Shown here piece by piece: positions 33,395 through 42,216 of a DNA stretch of 64,000 nucleotides. A model generated the notes under the pieces. It ran no database searches. It worked only from the letters and a program-made list of their open reading frames with translations, and had not been told where the DNA came from. Origin of the DNA: Pontibacter sp. G13 (GTDB taxonomy: Bacteria; Bacteroidota; Bacteroidia; J057); the NCBI RefSeq assembly GCF_031851795.1, contig NZ_CP134696.1, positions 6,200,001-6,264,000 of the forward strand, given 5' to 3'. The position numbers and the translations under genes are program-made. Every line of letters begins with the position of its first letter. The first letter of the stretch is position 1.

Positions 33395-34054
33395 GCGTCG
33401 AAATTTTGCGGGATGAGGCATTATGTTTCGCATGACAAGATGCTCCGCGCTCAGGAGATTCCCGATCGGCACCTTCACACCTGCCAAGGCCATCGCCGTC
33501 GAGAATGACGTGATGAAACCAAAGGCTTAGGGCTTGAAATCCATCCAAGCGCTGTAGGCGCGACACATCACAGGCAAGGGTTTTAACCCTTGACTTGGGA
33601 GATTCCCGATCGGCGCCTTCACACCTGCCAAGGCCATCGCCGTCGAGAATGACGTGATGAAACCAAAGGCTTAGGGCCTAAAATCCATCCAAGCGCTGTA
33701 GGCGCGACACATCACAGGCGAGGGTTTCAACCCTTGACTGCGTCGAAATTTTGCGGGATGAGGCATTATGTTTCGCATGACAAGATGCTCCGCGCTTGGG
33801 AGATTCCCGATCGGCGCCCTCGCACGGGCCTTGGCCACCGCCGTCGAAAATGACGTGATGAAACCAAAGGCTTAGGGCTTGAAATCCATTCAAGCGCTGT
33901 AGGCGCGACACATCACAGTCAAGGGTTTCAACCCTTGACTGCGTCGAAATTTTGCGGGATGAGGCATTATGTTTCGCATGACAAGATGCTCCGCGCTCAG
34001 GAGATTCCCGATCGGCGCCTACACACAAGCCAAGGCCATCGCCGCCGGGAATGT
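33395..34054. repeat. Array of alternating 62-bp B and 139-bp A repeat modules
   Basis: Order and coordinates: B1 33395-33456, A1 33457-33595, spacer TGGGA, A2 33601-33739, B2 33740-33801, A3 33802-33940, B3 33941-34002, A4 (truncated) 34003-34054. All three complete A copies are 139 bp and all B copies 62 bp. Each A module runs from GATTCCCGATCGGC through GCGCTGTAGGCGCGACACAT to a palindrome CAAGGGTTTTAACCCTTG (TTTC variants in A2 and A3). Each B module runs from GCGTCGAAATTTTGCGGGAT to GCTCCGCGCT. Frames crossing the array are not protein-like. Confidence 0.92.
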
Positions 34055-34483
34055 CTGAGGCGCCGGGTATTCATTCCTGCCGAGATTCTGAATAAATTCC
34101 CAGCGCACGTACCCGCCCTTCAGATTTTTCAGAATGACACAGAGAGGGTTTAGATGAATGGGCCAAATGAGCCTTTCCAGACGCAGTATCAGAGCAAAAG
34201 ATCCAGCAAAAGTGCGGATGGCCTGCGGCGGCGTGATGGGCCTATAAGGTGAGGCGTAGCCGAAGTCCCGGAGCCTCAAGCGGAGGGACCGAGCGATCAG
34301 CGAGCCTGGAAGGGCCAGACCCCGCGAATCGAATGCCGACGAGAACCCATTTTTCAACACGCGGGGGCACGCCCAAATCATTCGCATTCTTCAACTTGGA
34401 TATATGAGACGGCTGGGAAATCTACTCCGAAATGGAGAAATGCTGCAGTTTCCGTATCTTCATGGCATCAATCCAATCTACCG
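34055..34483. other. Non-coding end of the repeat mosaic
   Basis: This holds a diverged relative of the 186-bp element at 34287-34380 (GACCGAGCGATCAGCGAGCC ... ACGCGGGGGCACGCCCAAAT). Otherwise I see no gene, no clear promoter and no terminator before the hydrolase gene at 34484. Confidence 0.6.
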
Positions 34484-35419
34484 ATGAAATATCCGATTTT
34501 CTGGTCTGTACTGCTTTTGGGGCTACTGGGAGCCTGTCAATCTCCTTCTTCACAGTCGGAGCCAACTGAGATGGTCAGTGGCCGATATGCCCTCAATGGC
34601 ATCGACCAATATGTCCATATCGAGGGGCAAGGAACGCCGATCCTGATTGTACATGGTGGTCCGGGATTGGATCATTCGTATATCCAACCGCATCTTGGGA
34701 AACTTGCCGATGGATTCCAGCTGATCTATCTGGACCAGCGCGCGAGCGGAAAATCTGCCATCGGGCCCGCCCAACAAATCACTGTGGCGCAATTGGTGTC
34801 GGATATGGAGGCGCTGCGGGATACGCTTGGCATCGACCAATGGCATGTGCTGGGACATTCATGGGGCGGATTCTTGGGATTGCAATATGCTGCTGCCCAT
34901 CCAAACGCCGTGGAATCGCTCATCCTGATGAACTCGCTGGGGGTTTCGACAGCAGACAAGCAACAAGAAACGGCCTCCTTGGGAAATCGGGAAACGGCGG
35001 AAGATTCTGCGGAGACGGCAAAAATCCTGCAAAGTGCTGAGATGCAGTCACGCTCGCCACGTGCTTTTGAGCAATTGTTCGAGGTGTCTTTTCGGAAGGA
35101 ATTCTTTCGGCGGGAATTGGCGGATTCTCTGCATATCCACCTTTCTGACTCTTTTGTGATGCAGCAGCGGGCCATGCTCCAAGGCCTTGGTCCCGAGTTG
35201 CAGGAATATGATTTCTCAGAGATGGCAGCTGAACTACAGGTGCCCACACTGCTTATTTATGGGGATCACGATCCTTTGATGGAGATTTCAGGTCCCAAAT
35301 TGGCGGAGTTGATTCCTGAGAATGAATTTGTCGTACTCTCCGAATGCGGGCATTTTCCGTTTATTGAGCGCCCAGATACTTTGATGGAGGTCATTTCTGC
35401 TTGGGCTGACCGGGAGTAG
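34484..35419 (+). CDS. Alpha/beta-hydrolase lipoprotein, proline-iminopeptidase-like
   Basis: This 311-residue lipoprotein has signal MKYPIFWSVLLLGLLGAC (Cys18). The oxyanion motif ILIVHGGPGLDHS (about residues 53-65) is typical of prolyl iminopeptidases. The nucleophile elbow GHSWGG has Ser126; Asp is in YGDHDPLM and His in ECGHFPFIERP. It should therefore hydrolyse a small ester or peptide outside the cytoplasm. Its 3' end overlaps the convergent phosphate-transporter gene by 29 bp, so there is no intergenic terminator on this side. Confidence 0.92.
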   Translation: MKYPIFWSVLLLGLLGACQSPSSQSEPTEMVSGRYALNGIDQYVHIEGQGTPILIVHGGPGLDHSYIQPHLGKLADGFQLIYLDQRASGKSAIGPAQQITVAQLVSDMEALRDTLGIDQWHVLGHSWGGFLGLQYAAAHPNAVESLILMNSLGVSTADKQQETASLGNRETAEDSAETAKILQSAEMQSRSPRAFEQLFEVSFRKEFFRRELADSLHIHLSDSFVMQQRAMLQGLGPELQEYDFSEMAAELQVPTLLIYGDHDPLMEISGPKLAELIPENEFVVLSECGHFPFIERPDTLMEVISAWADRE

Positions 35420-37679
35420 GCGCTGCCGGATCTGGATCAAGCCCCGGAAGATAGTGATTGCCGTGTGCGATCCGGTACATTCGGTGGAGAATGCTGGAAG
35501 CATCGAAATATCTCAAAAGCGTCTCCAAAAACATCTGGCTGTTTTTGTAGGTGTATCGCTCATCTCCCAATCCAAGTACTTGACGCTCAATTCCTCGGTC
35601 CATGCTCGTCTGAATCCCCCTCAGGGCTTCCTTGACAGATTCGTAGGAGGCGTCATCTCCTGCTTTGACCTTCCGTGTGTACGCTTGTAATTCCTCAACA
35701 TAGGCATCCAGAAATGCCACCTGTTGTTGGTCCAGAGGAGAGTGCATATTGAGGAAGTGCATTTTGGCTACCTCAATTGCATTGCGGACTTGGGTGAGCA
35801 GGTCATTTTCGAGAAAGTAGAAATCCAGAAAGGCCTTCCCGGTATCCACATTGACCTCACTCACCAGTTTGAGTTGATTGGGGATATTGGCACGATAGGC
35901 TACATTAGTCTCTTCAAGCAGGACAATACGCTTGTCTATAGACCTGATAGCCTGTTGATCAGCGTGTAGAATGGCGGTTTTAAGATTTCCTAGATGCTGG
36001 TCAAATGACTCGCAAATATCCTTGAGCTTTGCTTGAAAATAGGGCTTTACCTCCTCCGGAGGCCGAGTGAATGCTTCATCTGGAAACTCCAATGAAAGCG
36101 CAGGTTTGGCCGAACTATGGGTGACCTTGTTGATGATGACCAACCCCACTCCCACAAGTGCCAATACGAGTCCAATTCCCCAGAACCCCAATTGGTACAC
36201 GATAGTCGCAAAAATCATGGAAATGGTCAGCGCGCATATCGCTGTCATAAACCAGCCTGCAATCACCGCAAATACGCCCGAAACCCGGTAGACGATGCTA
36301 TCTCGATTCCAAGCCCGATCTGCCAAGGAGGTTCCCATGACCACCATAAAAGACACATAGGTCGTGGATAGTGGGAGTTTGAGGCTTGTCCCCATGGAAA
36401 TGAGGGTAGCGGCCACAACGAGATTGACGCTGGCCCTCACCATATCGAAGGCGGGTGGATTGGGATCATTGAGTGAATTGATCTCTGGTTTCAGGCTATA
36501 TCGCCGATCGATGGCTTCCCTGATTGATCTGGGAAAAAGCGATGATATGCCCGAGGCCGCGAATTGGACAATTTTGATAAGCCCTCGCACGAAGTCATTA
36601 CCGCGAAATCGCTCTGTACCGTCTTGTTGTCGGCTGAGGTCTACGGTGGTTTTGATGACATTTCGAGCCTTTTTGGAGGTCCAGAGGGTGAAGACCATGA
36701 TGCCACCTGCGATAATCAGAAACAACGGATTGGCGGTGGTTTCTCCTGCGGGGCCGCTGTAGACCTCCATGGAGTATTGATTCGCGGCCTGTCCAGATTC
36801 CATCCAAAATCCATAGGCCTCATACCCAGCTACGGGAACGCCGATGAAATTCACGAGGTCATTACTGGCGAAAGCCATGGCCAATGCAAAGGTTCCGATC
36901 ATCGTGATGATCTGGAAGGTGTCGAAGCCCGGTCGCTTCGCCGCCAAGAAGAAAAAGGCAAATGCGAGCACAGCTGCGAGAAGATAGACCGTAGTCGCGT
37001 GGGTTTGGATAAACTCCACCATCACCGAGTGCTTGAGTGGAGAATGTTTGAGTCCCACCCTGATGATAAAGTTGACGACTACCGCAATGGAAATCGCTCC
37101 AAAGATCGCTCCTCCCCACCGCATGTATTTTTTGTAATCGAAAGTCACCAGGGCCCTGAGGAGAAATTGGACGATCCATCCCACCACGAATGCTACCGCC
37201 ACAGAGATGAAGATGGCCGTGATCATTTCGAAGGCTTTGGTGGTGTTGATGTATTCAAACCATTCCGAAAGCGGTTCATTACGGTCGTACACGATCAGAT
37301 AGGAAGTGGCCAAGGAGGCCCCTAGCAGCTCAAAAACGATGGAGATGGTGGTGGAGGTGGGGAGTTTGATGGAGTTGAAGAAATCTAGCAGCAGGATATC
37401 AGTCAACATCACGACCACATAGATGAAGACCACGTGCTCGAAGGAAAAGAAGGCAGGATTGAATACGCCTCGCTTGGCAATCTCCATCATGCCGCCTGAT
37501 GAAGCAGCCCCAACGAATACCCCCAAGGATGCCACGAGCATGATGATCTTGAACGAACCCGCTTTGGCGCCGACTGCCGAAGTCAGGAAGTTCACAGCAT
37601 CATTGCTGACACCGACCACTAGATCGAAAACGGCCAGACCCAGCATCAAGATGATAACTACGAGAAAGAGGGTATCCAT
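35391..37679 (-). CDS. PiT-family phosphate transporter with PhoU-like C-terminal domain
   Basis: This is a 762-residue inner-membrane protein. Two PiT signatures are visible: GVSNDAVNFLTSAVGAKAG (about residues 23-41) and AFASNDLVNFIGVPVAG (middle). With many membrane helices they indicate a phosphate/cation symporter. From about residue 540 on the chain is soluble and helical (AKLKDICESFDQHLGNLKTA, LEENDLLTQVRNAIEVAKMH-like) and looks like PhoU, which would regulate the transporter in the cytoplasm. PiT-PhoU fusions of this length are usual in Bacteroidota. The gene is single and overlaps the convergent hydrolase gene by 29 bp at its 3' end. Confidence 0.93.
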   Translation of the reverse strand: MDTLFLVVIILMLGLAVFDLVVGVSNDAVNFLTSAVGAKAGSFKIIMLVASLGVFVGAASSGGMMEIAKRGVFNPAFFSFEHVVFIYVVVMLTDILLLDFFNSIKLPTSTTISIVFELLGASLATSYLIVYDRNEPLSEWFEYINTTKAFEMITAIFISVAVAFVVGWIVQFLLRALVTFDYKKYMRWGGAIFGAISIAVVVNFIIRVGLKHSPLKHSVMVEFIQTHATTVYLLAAVLAFAFFFLAAKRPGFDTFQIITMIGTFALAMAFASNDLVNFIGVPVAGYEAYGFWMESGQAANQYSMEVYSGPAGETTANPLFLIIAGGIMVFTLWTSKKARNVIKTTVDLSRQQDGTERFRGNDFVRGLIKIVQFAASGISSLFPRSIREAIDRRYSLKPEINSLNDPNPPAFDMVRASVNLVVAATLISMGTSLKLPLSTTYVSFMVVMGTSLADRAWNRDSIVYRVSGVFAVIAGWFMTAICALTISMIFATIVYQLGFWGIGLVLALVGVGLVIINKVTHSSAKPALSLEFPDEAFTRPPEEVKPYFQAKLKDICESFDQHLGNLKTAILHADQQAIRSIDKRIVLLEETNVAYRANIPNQLKLVSEVNVDTGKAFLDFYFLENDLLTQVRNAIEVAKMHFLNMHSPLDQQQVAFLDAYVEELQAYTRKVKAGDDASYESVKEALRGIQTSMDRGIERQVLGLGDERYTYKNSQMFLETLLRYFDASSILHRMYRIAHGNHYLPGLDPDPAAPTPGQPKQK

Positions 37680-37792
37680 AGGATGAGCGGTTGAAACGGC
37701 CTAGTTTTGGGTATGCTGACGGGCCGAAAGATGGAAAAATGTCCGCACCTTTCCAATGCTGTCATGACCTGATTTCGATCCTTCGGTTTGCG

Positions 37793-39154
37793 CTATAGTT
37801 GGGTGTTTTCGATGCCGATTGGCGCTCCAAACAAGATGCTGTTGTACACCTCGATCTGGGCGTCCTTATCGGCTCGGATACAGTGTTCAAATTGCGGATC
37901 AAATACCCCCCCTAACTCATTGTAAAGTGCGCCCACCAGCGTGAAATTGGCGCAGACGCACCGAGTTTGAGGCTGAGAACCCGCAGTGCTGGAAGAGGAG
38001 GATTCGAACATGTGGCTTCCAGATGCATCAGCCGCCAAGGGGTCTCTCACGAGGTAACCCCATTGCAGATTTCCGCTGAAGCCCTGATCGGTATCAATGT
38101 CGTCGTCCAAGGTGGCATAAGTCGCGATATAGGAGACATTGACATTCCCGCCGAACCACTCGATGGCATCGTCCCCCGCGAAGGAGACAATAATATGGTC
38201 GATCTGGGTCTGAGCACCCACAGAACCCAGTGTCAGGGAATTGATCTCGTTGCCGGGTGTCAGGGCGATTCCGGCATATTCGATCCGGACGTATCGCATC
38301 ACCCCGGAATTGTCATCGGGAATGTTGCCTCCATAAGCGCCATCCACTCCGATAATCCCTTCATCGACCCCTTCGATGGTGACATTTTCTCCTTTGTTGT
38401 TGGGAGAACGGCCACACAGGATGATTCCGCCCCAGTCTCCCACGGATTTGTTGGGCTGCGCAGAGGTGAAGACGATGGGTTCCTCGGGCGTTCCCTCAGC
38501 CATGATTTTGGCGCCTCGATTGATGACCAATACGCCCGAGGTGAGTTTGTCTCCAAAGATGAGGGTACCTGCTTCGATCGTAAGGGTTATGCCTTCCTTG
38601 ACGTATATTTCGCCTTTGAGCAAATAGGTGTTATTGGAAGTCCAAGTCGTGTTTTGGGTGATGTTTCCCTGAATCTCAATCGCGGAATTGGTGGTGGGGT
38701 AGGCCACATCAGATGGGTCGAGTTGCCACCAGGTCTTGTCGGCGTTCCATTCGGGGTTGAGGGTGGCGCCAAATGCTCCTGGATATCCGGGATTGTCCAT
38801 GCCATCTGGTAAGTTGGTATAGACCTCGTAACCGGGAATGTCTTCGGTGATAAGTAATGGGAAAATGGTGTCCAACCCAAAATCCACGAAGCCGAAATCC
38901 TCATTAGTGAATATCTCCAGTACACTTTTGGTAGTGTCATTGGTATCAATTCCCTCAGGGTTGATCCCTCGAAAATCCGTTGAATTGTCAAAAAGGATGT
39001 TGTTCTGGTAGGTTCCTAATATCGTATAGCCACCATCGGGAACATCTCCCGGTCCATCGACATTGAGGGTGAAATCGTCGTCGCAGCAACCAGCAATGAA
39101 GAACACCATGAGGATTGCCAGACAGGTTGCGTGAAGAATATATGCTGATTTCAT
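37793..39154 (-). CDS. Beta-helix-like lipoprotein paired with a TonB receptor
   Basis: This 453-residue protein is started at the ATG at 39154, where the signal MKSAYILHATCLAILMVFFIAGCC (lipobox Cys23) begins; the longer open frame has no protein-like sequence. The mature part has a short variable start followed by repeats of short hydrophobic turns (TLTIEAGTLIFGDKL, LVINRGAKIMAEGTPEEPIVF, GDWGGIILCGRSP, MRYVRIEYAGI, DHIIVSFAGDDAIEWFGG), typical of a right-handed parallel beta-helix. It lies 23 bp after the TonB-receptor gene, so it is probably the surface partner of that receptor. Ligand unknown. Confidence 0.8.
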   Translation of the reverse strand: MKSAYILHATCLAILMVFFIAGCCDDDFTLNVDGPGDVPDGGYTILGTYQNNILFDNSTDFRGINPEGIDTNDTTKSVLEIFTNEDFGFVDFGLDTIFPLLITEDIPGYEVYTNLPDGMDNPGYPGAFGATLNPEWNADKTWWQLDPSDVAYPTTNSAIEIQGNITQNTTWTSNNTYLLKGEIYVKEGITLTIEAGTLIFGDKLTSGVLVINRGAKIMAEGTPEEPIVFTSAQPNKSVGDWGGIILCGRSPNNKGENVTIEGVDEGIIGVDGAYGGNIPDDNSGVMRYVRIEYAGIALTPGNEINSLTLGSVGAQTQIDHIIVSFAGDDAIEWFGGNVNVSYIATYATLDDDIDTDQGFSGNLQWGYLVRDPLAADASGSHMFESSSSSTAGSQPQTRCVCANFTLVGALYNELGGVFDPQFEHCIRADKDAQIEVYNSILFGAPIGIENTQL

Positions 39155-39177
39155 GAGCTGAAAGGTTGATTCGTGAA

Positions 39178-41757
39178 TTAGAAGTTCCAGCCGATGCCCA
39201 GGGTGTAATTCTGCCCTGTGAAGCCATCTTGGACGATTCGGTCCACGGCATCGTTGTTGAGCTTTCCATCGAGATTTCCGTCTTCCTTGATCCGGACATG
39301 CGTGTTGAGGATGTTGCCGACAGAGAATTTGAGTCCAATAGGTCCAAGTTTTTTGCCGATGGAAGCATTGAGTTGGTACTGAGGCATATTGTACCAAGGA
39401 TAGGATTCTTGTCCGTCTCCCACCGTGAAGATGTTCTGCCCGAAGGTGTAGAAGACGACCTCAAAGCTCCACTGGGTTTTCGGAACGACATGGTTCAAAA
39501 CCAAGCTGATGGTATAGGGAGATTGCCCTTGCAGAGGACGATTCTCTGCGGCTTCTACGGTTGTTTCTCCCAGTTCAATGCGACTCCAAATGTAGGCGGC
39601 ATTGAAGATCACGCCAGAGCGCTTGAAGAATTCCACCGGAGCCTTGGGGAATTTCTTCCGGTAAGTGAATTCGATTCCTGCGAGATTGGCAGCTTGTGCA
39701 TTGGTGAAGGTGAATAGCAGTCCATCGGATTGGAGGATCAAGGCGCGTTCGATCGGATCTTGAATGTTTTTGTAGAATGCTGATAGCAAAAAGTTGTTGC
39801 TGCCTCGATAAGTCCATTCCATCCCTAGGTCGATGTTCAATATCTGCGAATTGACCAATTCTGGGTTTCCTCTAAACGGCAGGCCGAATTCAAATACGAA
39901 GAATTGAAAGGGAGCCAATTCACGGAAGCTGGGGCGACCGGCGGTTTGGGAAAAACCGAATTTCAGGGCGAGGGAATCCGAGATATTCCAAGTAGCATTC
40001 ACAAATGGCAGATAGCTGTCGCTGATGTTATCGACGTTGATGGTGTCGGAATTGAGTTCCTGATCAAATCGTTCATACCTGAATCCGGCTCCTAACATCC
40101 ATTGGCGGCCAATCGCGAGATCAGCTTGTATGTAGCCAGCGTAGAGGGTTGACTCGCCGCCATATTGATCATTGGACTGAGTGCCCTCATTGAAGAAATA
40201 GCCCTCAGGACCCCAGTTTTCGGGTTGAAGATAGGTGCCTATGTTTTGCGCGGGTTGGAAACGAAGGGGAATAGCGGTTTGGTCATCTTGGACTGCGGTA
40301 TTGATCCGCGCATTGAACGCACGTTCATTATATTCTAAGTAGTACCCCGCTCGCAGTTGAATGGGGAATGGAGAGAATGAGACAGGAAACAATTGCGTGA
40401 AATCCAGTCTGTGGGTATACAGATTTTCATATAAACGGCCATTGAATCGTGCCCCGGCATCTGCTACAGAGCCCCTGGGAATCTGAATGAGGAAGATAGA
40501 TTCAGGGTCATCAGGATCAGGAGGAAGGTCGGAAATCGGGAATCTCCGAGCAACGCTGAGTCTTCGGTCTGGCTGAAGAGATTGGTAATAGGCATAACCA
40601 AATTTCCAATCGATGATCGATCTTGGGGTGATCCGGTGATTGCCGCCTATTCGATTGAGGAACAGTTGCCGTTGTTCAAGGTCAATGGCTTGCGCCCAGA
40701 ATTGAGAGTTTTGGCGTACAAAATCCGATAATTTGTTGATGTAGAGATGATAAAAGTTGTTGAAATACAGGTTGTTGAATATGAATGTGTTCTTGCCTGA
40801 GCCATCGGTAAATTTCCAGTTGCTCATCAGATGCCATACAGTTCGTTGGTAATATCGATGATCAAATTGGGCAAAGGATTCGATGGAGGAACTGATGACA
40901 GGACTGTTGGGATTGTTGGGGTCTTCTCGCTGGTAGTTGGTATATCTAGCGCTGTTGAAATTGAAGTGAGCATCTGCTTTGCCAAATGAAAGCGAGTTAA
41001 ACGTCGAAAGATTAGCTCGACCGATCTTGATATTTCTCCCGATGGCAAAGGAAAGTCCATAGTTGGGACCTCCTGTCCTTTCCGATGGTGCCCAAGTGTT
41101 GGGGAGCTTGGCCCCTTCTTCTGCGCTGCGGTCGCGGGACATATTCTTGATTTCATCCGTGGAAGCGATCAGTTTGGTCCAATCTCGCTGATCAGCTCCC
41201 CACCCAAAAAAGTCTTCCACGCCTCCAACATCATTGGCCTCCCCAAATCGGCAACCTGTGGTTCCCGCCAAGACCCCACCAGACACAGCAATTTGGGTGA
41301 ATGGCTGCGGAACATCGTTGCGGGACTGCACTTCGATAATCGCACCTCCCCATTCTCCGGTGAACTCGGCAGCGCCCGTTCTGTATAGATCAAATTGCTG
41401 GTAAATTCCGCTTGGAAGTAGACTCAGGGAAAAGGTCTTGACCGTAGGTTCTGTGTTGGGAAGGCGTATGCCATCATAGAACAAGGCATTGTAGCGAGCA
41501 CTCAGGCCTCGGATGATGGGGAATCCACCGGAGACGATGGCGCCCGGTGCCCGATTCAGGATATTGTTGACATTGCCGCCACTTTGGGAGATTCCTTGAA
41601 TGTCGTACTCCGTGTAAATCTGATTTCTGGGAGTGGGTTCAGCCTCCGGAAAATCGGCATCTACGCCAGTGGCAAGTGTGTCTGGCTCGGTTTGCTGCGC
41701 AATGAGGAGGTTTGGTACAAGGATTAGCAGGGTGATCCCCAATAGTTTTTGGAACAT
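39178..41757 (-). CDS. TonB-dependent outer membrane receptor
   Basis: This 859-residue protein is started at the ATG at 41757 (MFQKLLGITLLILVPNLLIAQ, a cleavable signal); upstream in-frame sequence only offers a TTG. The plug domain is visible: GGNVNNILNRAPGAIVSGGFPIIRGLSARYNALFYDG, cited in parts (residues about 48-85), and GAAEFTGEWGGAIIEVQSRN. The remainder is a 22-stranded-type beta-barrel with many aromatic residues, ending YTLGIGWNF as expected for outer-membrane insertion. It lacks the carboxypeptidase-like N-terminal domain of SusC proteins, and no SusD gene is near. It would import a ligand bound by the following lipoprotein. Confidence 0.93.
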   Translation of the reverse strand: MFQKLLGITLLILVPNLLIAQQTEPDTLATGVDADFPEAEPTPRNQIYTEYDIQGISQSGGNVNNILNRAPGAIVSGGFPIIRGLSARYNALFYDGIRLPNTEPTVKTFSLSLLPSGIYQQFDLYRTGAAEFTGEWGGAIIEVQSRNDVPQPFTQIAVSGGVLAGTTGCRFGEANDVGGVEDFFGWGADQRDWTKLIASTDEIKNMSRDRSAEEGAKLPNTWAPSERTGGPNYGLSFAIGRNIKIGRANLSTFNSLSFGKADAHFNFNSARYTNYQREDPNNPNSPVISSSIESFAQFDHRYYQRTVWHLMSNWKFTDGSGKNTFIFNNLYFNNFYHLYINKLSDFVRQNSQFWAQAIDLEQRQLFLNRIGGNHRITPRSIIDWKFGYAYYQSLQPDRRLSVARRFPISDLPPDPDDPESIFLIQIPRGSVADAGARFNGRLYENLYTHRLDFTQLFPVSFSPFPIQLRAGYYLEYNERAFNARINTAVQDDQTAIPLRFQPAQNIGTYLQPENWGPEGYFFNEGTQSNDQYGGESTLYAGYIQADLAIGRQWMLGAGFRYERFDQELNSDTINVDNISDSYLPFVNATWNISDSLALKFGFSQTAGRPSFRELAPFQFFVFEFGLPFRGNPELVNSQILNIDLGMEWTYRGSNNFLLSAFYKNIQDPIERALILQSDGLLFTFTNAQAANLAGIEFTYRKKFPKAPVEFFKRSGVIFNAAYIWSRIELGETTVEAAENRPLQGQSPYTISLVLNHVVPKTQWSFEVVFYTFGQNIFTVGDGQESYPWYNMPQYQLNASIGKKLGPIGLKFSVGNILNTHVRIKEDGNLDGKLNNDAVDRIVQDGFTGQNYTLGIGWNF

Positions 41758-42137
41758 GACCTTGTCATAATTGGATGCCAAAAGTTAGATCGGGAGATTG
41801 GGAATTGCGAAGAGTATATTTCCTGGTATTAACTTTTTGATTTTCGAATTAATTGGCCAAATAATCTCTTGCATCCCCCAAAACTTGCCTCTCTATTTTG
41901 GCTAGGATGAAGGAAATGCCCCTCGATTGGGGGATAAGAAAATGGAGAAAAGGTGACTTCTAGGGGTGTTGGAGTCCATCCACCTCATGTAGAGCTACTT
42001 GAGTTGTGATTGGGGAAATGGAGGCCATGTTACCTCAGTGTTAAAATGGAAAGGATGGGCTTAGATTGTGACATGAGATTCAGGGAGTTTCTGAAAAAGT
42101 GTCAATCCTCGGGGATTTGAGGAGCGCATTATTGCAC
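41758..42137. other. Intergenic region without gene
   Basis: AT-rich leader of the TonB-receptor gene. On the minus strand a weak -7-like sequence (AACTTTTG) lies about 30 bases before its ATG. I found no open frame worth calling and no structured RNA that I can name. Confidence 0.5.
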
Positions 42138-42177
42138 AAAAAATGGGCGATCTCACCGACATGCAAGATCGCCCATT
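42138..42177 (-). terminator. Terminator of the MacB-type permease gene
   Basis: ATGGGCGATCT and AGATCGCCCAT form a perfect 11-bp stem; on the minus strand TTTTTTG follows. Confidence 0.85.
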
Positions 42178-42216
42178 GGAAATTTTTTCATTGTTGGAGA
42201 GGATATGCCATTGGCA

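Noticed and set aside
33395-34054. CRISPR array
   Set aside because: Repeat units are 62 and 139 bp and directly adjacent, there are no unique 30-40 bp spacers, and no cas genes are in the window.
33064-34400. Open frames within the A/B repeat array
   Set aside because: They simply repeat the DNA units, differ between copies by frame, and have no start or codon signal.
39155-39397. N-terminal extension of the beta-helix lipoprotein
   Set aside because: It overlaps the end of the TonB-receptor gene in another frame and is Arg/His/Trp-rich nonsense; the lipoprotein signal starts at 39154.
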